From: Fuerstiella sp.
Lineage (GTDB): Bacteria > Planctomycetota > Planctomycetia > Planctomycetales > Planctomycetaceae
Reading direction: 5' to 3'
NCBI GenBank assembly: GCA_029941865.1
Contig: JAPYTO010000025.1
Location: 1 to 37,164, forward strand
DNA length: 37,164 nt
The notes beneath the pieces are model-generated. The model saw only the letters and a list, made by a program, of their open reading frames with translations. It ran no database searches and had not been told where the DNA came from. The stretch's first letter is position 1. Each line of letters begins with the position of its first letter. Positions 32,877 through 37,164 of the stretch are shown here, in pieces. The position numbers and the translations under genes were made by a program.

Positions 32877-34333
32877 TGCGTCGCAAGACCACTTCAGCCG
32901 CGAGGCAACGGAATCGATCGGGCGTTACGCTTACCGAAGTGCTGATGTCCATGATGATCATGGCGATCGGCGTGTCTTCCGTCATGGTGCTGTTCCCGAT
33001 CGCTGCATTGCGATCCGCTCAGGCCACAAAGATGACCAACGGAGCGATCGTCAAATACAACGTGGAAGCCATGATCAGGGCTCGCCCGGAAATAATTTTT
33101 GATCCCGACGGTGATTTCGTATATTCGACTGCCGATTCGCCGAAATATTGGCAACGACTGACGGAACACTTCCGCTCCAACTCAGAAAAACGATACGTCA
33201 TTGATCCGTACGGCTATTTCAGTGCAGCCGCCACATACGGTTCCTACGGAACGGTAAACCGTTCGGTTAATGGAAGCACAGTTGACGTCAACGCCGTTCC
33301 CCCGTCGAGTCGCCGCTACTCGGATTACCTGGGCAACACGGCAGCAGGGGCAACGACGGGCACGCCTTACACGTCCCTGCCTCGATACGATGGAGGACTA
33401 CGATCAGGAGGATTGCCTGGTCTGAATCTGGATACAACGCCGTCGCTGACTACAGACTTCGAGATTCTTGGTTCAAATATGTCGAACCTTGGAGACGGCT
33501 GGGACACTGTGGCCGACGAAATTGCGGAAGGCGTCGTCCTCAGTGATGGATCATTTTCTTCGTCCACGTCGGCCGCACCAAACGGCTCTGTGGTCGGCAT
33601 TCGTCTGGACAGCGAGCTGGACCTGAGCGTCGTTGTCACGTCGGCAGCATATTCGGCCATACTGTCGATATCAGACCCGGAGTTGACACGAATCACGATT
33701 TTCAGTGTCGACGGTCGTATGAGCCAGACCTACCCCTTGACTGCGATCAGTGCCAGCGATTGTGTCTGGACTGAGACCGCAGTTGGTTCGTTGGCGGCAA
33801 CGGATTACAACCAGGATCAGATTGTCTCTATGAGAAGGTTACCCAGTGAGTTCGGGAATCAGGTCGGACGTGTCGTCATTCAGAAGAAGCGTACACAGGA
33901 CTTCAATTGGCTGATCACGGTTCGTCGTGGTAGCGACGGACGCGCCGTCGGGGTTGACATCGTGGTGCTGTTCAATGATGGCCGAAAGCCTGAGAGCGAA
34001 CGTGTTTATCCGGCGACATTCATCGCCGGTTCTTTCGGTATGATTGTGAAAAAGACCAGCGGTGTCGACATGGACGGTGATCCAGCCGAGCCCCATCTGA
34101 AAAGAGGAGGGTATGTGTTGGATGTGGAAAACGCACGGTGGTATCGCATTGCCAAGTTTGAAGACAACACTGCCGACGCCACCAACAGTACGTATCTTGT
34201 GACCCTGGAAATAACGGCTCTTGAAAATTCGCCAAATGGTGGTGGTGGAGCAATTTTCCTGCCTGGCATCGTTGATGTCTATCCACTTGGCAGCGTGCCT
34301 CTGCCAGCATCGATGACGCCACAAACGTTCTGA
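32876..34333 (+). CDS. GspI/PilV-like pseudopilin (large)
   Basis: The product is 485 residues. The prepilin signal is G16 followed by VTLTEVLMSMMIMAIG, with Glu at +5. The V-T-L-x-E-V-L start and the Ile/Met-rich helix are typical of GspI/PilV, where the canonical form is MTLLEVLVALAI. The long C-terminal region is unassigned. One acidic loop, DMDGDPAEPH, lies at about 397. Typical GspI is about 120-130 residues, so the head domain is greatly enlarged. The start overlaps the preceding stop, and GGAGGG lies six bases upstream. It sits in the I position of the G-H-I-J-K order. Confidence 0.85.
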   Translation: MRRKTTSAARQRNRSGVTLTEVLMSMMIMAIGVSSVMVLFPIAALRSAQATKMTNGAIVKYNVEAMIRARPEIIFDPDGDFVYSTADSPKYWQRLTEHFRSNSEKRYVIDPYGYFSAAATYGSYGTVNRSVNGSTVDVNAVPPSSRRYSDYLGNTAAGATTGTPYTSLPRYDGGLRSGGLPGLNLDTTPSLTTDFEILGSNMSNLGDGWDTVADEIAEGVVLSDGSFSSSTSAAPNGSVVGIRLDSELDLSVVVTSAAYSAILSISDPELTRITIFSVDGRMSQTYPLTAISASDCVWTETAVGSLAATDYNQDQIVSMRRLPSEFGNQVGRVVIQKKRTQDFNWLITVRRGSDGRAVGVDIVVLFNDGRKPESERVYPATFIAGSFGMIVKKTSGVDMDGDPAEPHLKRGGYVLDVENARWYRIAKFEDNTADATNSTYLVTLEITALENSPNGGGGAIFLPGIVDVYPLGSVPLPASMTPQTF

Positions 34334-34400
34334 ACTGAAACCGCGACTTTGTTTTTAGCGACCTGTTGAGAAGACACTCGGTCAACAGACCAGGCATCCC

Positions 34401-36371
34401 ATGAAACATCACACAGCCAACCAGTCCTGCCGACTGCCATCAGGGTTTACTCTGGTGGAAATGCTGGTGTCTGTGACATTGGTTATGCTGATGATGACAA
34501 TGTTTGCCACCATTTTCGGAATTGCAACGGACAGTGTTTCCACTCAGCGCGCCATCGCGGAAAACGATCAGAAAATCCGGGCCCTGACCACTGTCATTCG
34601 GGCCGACTTTGCGAAACGAACCTTCCGCAATCTGCAGCCGTTCTCCCCTGGTGAAACGTCTGCGACGTCGCCAACGTCGTTCGGAAATCGACTTGGATAT
34701 TTTTATATCAGCACCAATGCCCCCGACAGTTCACTGGATGACCTGATTCAGTTCACGATCAGCGTGGATCAGATTTCAGAGAACACAGATCAGACACTGT
34801 ATTACGGCCGGGCCAACCAATTAATGGATCGTGAGTTGGACCCCACATCGCGAATTGCCAGGTCGCTGAGTGCCAGTCCGAATCAGCCCGAGCTCGACGA
34901 CGGTGAGTTGCGGGCAAATGCCGCTGGCAGTTCTTCTGCGGCTGAGGTGTGCTACTTCATCAGAAACGGAAACTTATACCGTCGCCAGCTGCTGATTCGG
35001 GAACCTCTGGCAGTCACTGGCGAGGGAGCACAACCTATTAGTTTTGCCGGGCGGAATTTCTTTTCGGGATACTCTGACGACACGGACGTTTCATCCCGTG
35101 TAAGTTCATTCGATGGAGATTTCCGAACGACGAGCAAGTTCACCAATGATTTTTACGCCAATTTCGACTACTCCGTCTTTCCAAATATTCGATTTCTCGA
35201 CCCATCGGGGCCCGCAAATCGCGTACAGACAGCCGGGTTTACAGGTCTGGAAGCGCTTAGCAATGAGAATTCCAGTGCTGCTGGCGCTTCTTCGGGGCCA
35301 ATTGTCTCACTAGGCAAACCCGTTTATCGATTTGGATTCGACTTCACCGACGGATTGTCCCGCGAACACCTGACGTTGGATTCTGCTGGTTTGGCTCAGA
35401 CATTCATGGGGCGATTTCTGCACGCCGAAACGTCCGCACCAAACTTCAACTATCCTCAGCAGTTTTGCAACGTGGAGGGTGACACATCAACAGTCCTGAA
35501 GAATGGCAATCCGTTTAATATTGATAACGCCAGATTTACGTATAACTCGTACGGGATTATCAGAGATTTTGACAACGCAACGTCGGGCAACGGACGCGGT
35601 GGAAGTCGGGCCCAGGAAGATCTTCTGTTGGCGAACGTTCATGAGATGAAGATCGAACTCTGGGATGCTCGTCGCGGACAATTTGTGACACCAGGATACG
35701 GTTCCTACAACTCGTCGACAGGAGCCGTGACAGGATTGAATGGCGACTTTCACGTGGCTCGCAATTTGAATTCTGCTTTTGGAGCGGATAATCGATTGAC
35801 CGGGACAGTGTTTGACACCTGGCATCCGGACAATTTCCATATCGGCCGTGGGCCATTGGGGCTGCCCGCCACACCACAGACGAATCTGTTTCCACCGTAT
35901 CAGCCGTATACGGTGTACCCACCAGAATTTCCGGCCGGACCGGCTCCGCAGGGCACTGGCAGTTCGATTCCGTATTGGACGCCGGCGACGGTTTACACCG
36001 AAGGAGATGTCGTCTTTCCCGCGAGAAATCAAGTGCTCACAGATGCTGATGTTGATGGTAATCTTGATCTCGGCGTCGACACTGTCGTAGGCCAGGGTTA
36101 TCAGTTCCTGTACGAATGCATTGCCGTCGATGAGCTGGACTCCGATACAACCACAAATACGCCAGGAACATCAGATACCACGGCACCATCGTGGCCAACA
36201 ACACACGGAAGACGCTTCAGCGAGGGCGAAGAAGGAACCCCAGAGGTGACGTGGCAGGCGATCGACAACCGACGTTCCCTGAAAGCAATTCGCATGACTC
36301 TTCGATTTCTGAATGCAAAAACAGACAGCATGCGGCAATTGACATTGGTTTTACCGTTGGCACACAAATAG
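34401..36371 (+). CDS. GspJ/PilW-like pseudopilin (very large)
   Basis: The product is 656 residues. The prepilin signal is G15 followed by FTLVEMLVSVTLVMLM, with Glu at +5; FTLVEMLV is the common GspJ/PilW start. The last 30 residues (RSLKAIRMTLRFLNAKTD, then RQLTLVLPL) match the GspJ C-terminus, where the strand P-x-x-V-x-x-x-L is followed by a short hydrophobic end. A Ca-type loop DADVDGNLD lies at about 548-556. At about three times the normal length, it has a large central insert rich in Ser, Asn and Pro. It is preceded by a gap of 67 bases. Only a weak AGG ribosome binding site is present. Confidence 0.87.
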   Translation: MKHHTANQSCRLPSGFTLVEMLVSVTLVMLMMTMFATIFGIATDSVSTQRAIAENDQKIRALTTVIRADFAKRTFRNLQPFSPGETSATSPTSFGNRLGYFYISTNAPDSSLDDLIQFTISVDQISENTDQTLYYGRANQLMDRELDPTSRIARSLSASPNQPELDDGELRANAAGSSSAAEVCYFIRNGNLYRRQLLIREPLAVTGEGAQPISFAGRNFFSGYSDDTDVSSRVSSFDGDFRTTSKFTNDFYANFDYSVFPNIRFLDPSGPANRVQTAGFTGLEALSNENSSAAGASSGPIVSLGKPVYRFGFDFTDGLSREHLTLDSAGLAQTFMGRFLHAETSAPNFNYPQQFCNVEGDTSTVLKNGNPFNIDNARFTYNSYGIIRDFDNATSGNGRGGSRAQEDLLLANVHEMKIELWDARRGQFVTPGYGSYNSSTGAVTGLNGDFHVARNLNSAFGADNRLTGTVFDTWHPDNFHIGRGPLGLPATPQTNLFPPYQPYTVYPPEFPAGPAPQGTGSSIPYWTPATVYTEGDVVFPARNQVLTDADVDGNLDLGVDTVVGQGYQFLYECIAVDELDSDTTTNTPGTSDTTAPSWPTTHGRRFSEGEEGTPEVTWQAIDNRRSLKAIRMTLRFLNAKTDSMRQLTLVLPLAHK

Positions 36372-36641
36372 ACGATCACATCCAACTGACATTTCACCTT
36401 CATCCGTCACGCACGGCTAATCAGGCAACCGTTGCGTCAGTGCGGGTAACGGAAGTATGAGTCGCGTCAAGTGGCAATAGCGTAAGGTGAATTTTGCCAG
36501 GCTCGGCTGACCAGAAACGTAATCGAGTCGCGGTTGAGTGTGTTTTCAGTGACAGACCTATCTTGAATTGCTGCATTCTGCAGCAGACACGTTTTTCAGA
36601 CTGATCGTGCGGTCAGGGCAGCCGAACAATCAGCAGAAAGC

Positions 36642-37164
36642 ATGACCATGAAACGTTCGAAATTGACCATGACTAATGTCACCAGTCGTCGGGGATCGAC
36701 TTTGGTGATCGTCATCGCCCTACTTGGCTTGTTGACCTTCCTGGGGATGGTGTTCTTCACCTTTGCGGCTCAGGAACGCGCGGCTGCGGAATATTTTTCG
36801 GAAGCCGCCAAAGCCCAGTACGACGAGCCAAACGATGTCTGGCCACACATGCTGGAGCAGATCATTGTTGGTGCTCCCGAGAAATACCGGGGCAGTATTC
36901 TTTACAGTCCAACGCGACGGCATTCGCTGGTGACAAATCTGGTTGGCAGCGACATCTATCCCAACAACGGCGATCGAATTGAAGTTGATTACAACGGAGC
37001 TGGCTTTCCCACAATAACCAGCACTCCCACGAGTGATACGGGGGGTGTTTCATATCTAAATTTCGTGGACTCTCCGGCGGCACGAGGAGGACTTGTTCCA
37101 CGAAGTGTTCCAGAGCCTGACGTGGACTACACATACCCTGACATCAACAATCTGTTTCTGGCTT
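36642..37164 (+). CDS. GspK/PilX-like minor pseudopilin, 3'-partial
   Basis: The frame is open from ATG 36642 (or 36648) to the right edge, giving about 174 residues. After a basic start, RRGSTLVIVIALLGLLTFLG forms the class III signal and hydrophobic helix, followed by FFTFAAQERAAAEYFSEAAK. There is no Glu at +5, which is characteristic of GspK, the tip pseudopilin that needs no Glu5. Its location directly after the GspJ-like gene completes the G-H-I-J-K order. The remaining head domain and stop lie outside the window. A 270-base gap precedes it, with no other gene seen. Confidence 0.8.
   Translation, partial: MTMKRSKLTMTNVTSRRGSTLVIVIALLGLLTFLGMVFFTFAAQERAAAEYFSEAAKAQYDEPNDVWPHMLEQIIVGAPEKYRGSILYSPTRRHSLVTNLVGSDIYPNNGDRIEVDYNGAGFPTITSTPTSDTGGVSYLNFVDSPAARGGLVPRSVPEPDVDYTYPDINNLFLA

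Overview
The window looks like chromosomal DNA of a planctomycete (phylum Planctomycetota). This is an inference from gene content and style: 24-residue 'ITDAGL' leucine-rich repeats, long N-terminally anchored hypothetical proteins, a GDSL-like protein with a Thr in place of the nucleophile Ser, very large pseudopilins carrying D-x-D-x-D-G loops, and moderately GC-rich DNA. No rRNA, tRNA, CRISPR array or intact insertion sequence was seen.

Left part (1-4910). A leucine-rich-repeat gene enters from the left edge and is cut at about 285, where it abuts an antisense remnant of a serine recombinase. The next genes are on the minus strand: a zinc-ribbon membrane protein with an unclear start, a stand-alone receiver-domain protein, a membrane-anchored protein that may have a toroid fold, and a polytopic GT-C-like membrane protein. 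A non-coding interval of about 475 bp separates these from the plus-strand genes.

Middle part (5386-18053). phoH, a 7TM-HD (PgpH-type) phosphodiesterase gene, ybeY and a CorC/HlyC-type gene run in one direction, followed by a lutB-lutC pair. rlmN faces them on the minus strand. A hairpin-rich spacer leads to a large UvrD/RecB-type helicase-nuclease gene. This gene is flanked by two inverted copies of an interspersed repeat of about 125 bp. A minus-strand GDSL/SGNH-like secreted protein follows.

Right part (20637-37164). A GAF-PAS histidine kinase precedes a large plus-strand secretion/pilus locus: GspE/PilB ATPase 1, PilT, GspE/PilB ATPase 2, one PilC/GspF platform protein, then two GspG-like, one GspH-like, one GspI-like, one GspJ-like and one GspK-like pseudopilin. 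The last gene runs off the right edge. The pseudopilin order G-H-I-J-K is that of a type II secretion system, but the locus also has a PilT retraction ATPase and two assembly ATPases. The pseudopilins are two to four times the usual size and most carry predicted calcium-binding loops. This hybrid machine is the most interesting system in the window. Its secretin, prepilin peptidase and inner-membrane assembly proteins are not in the window.
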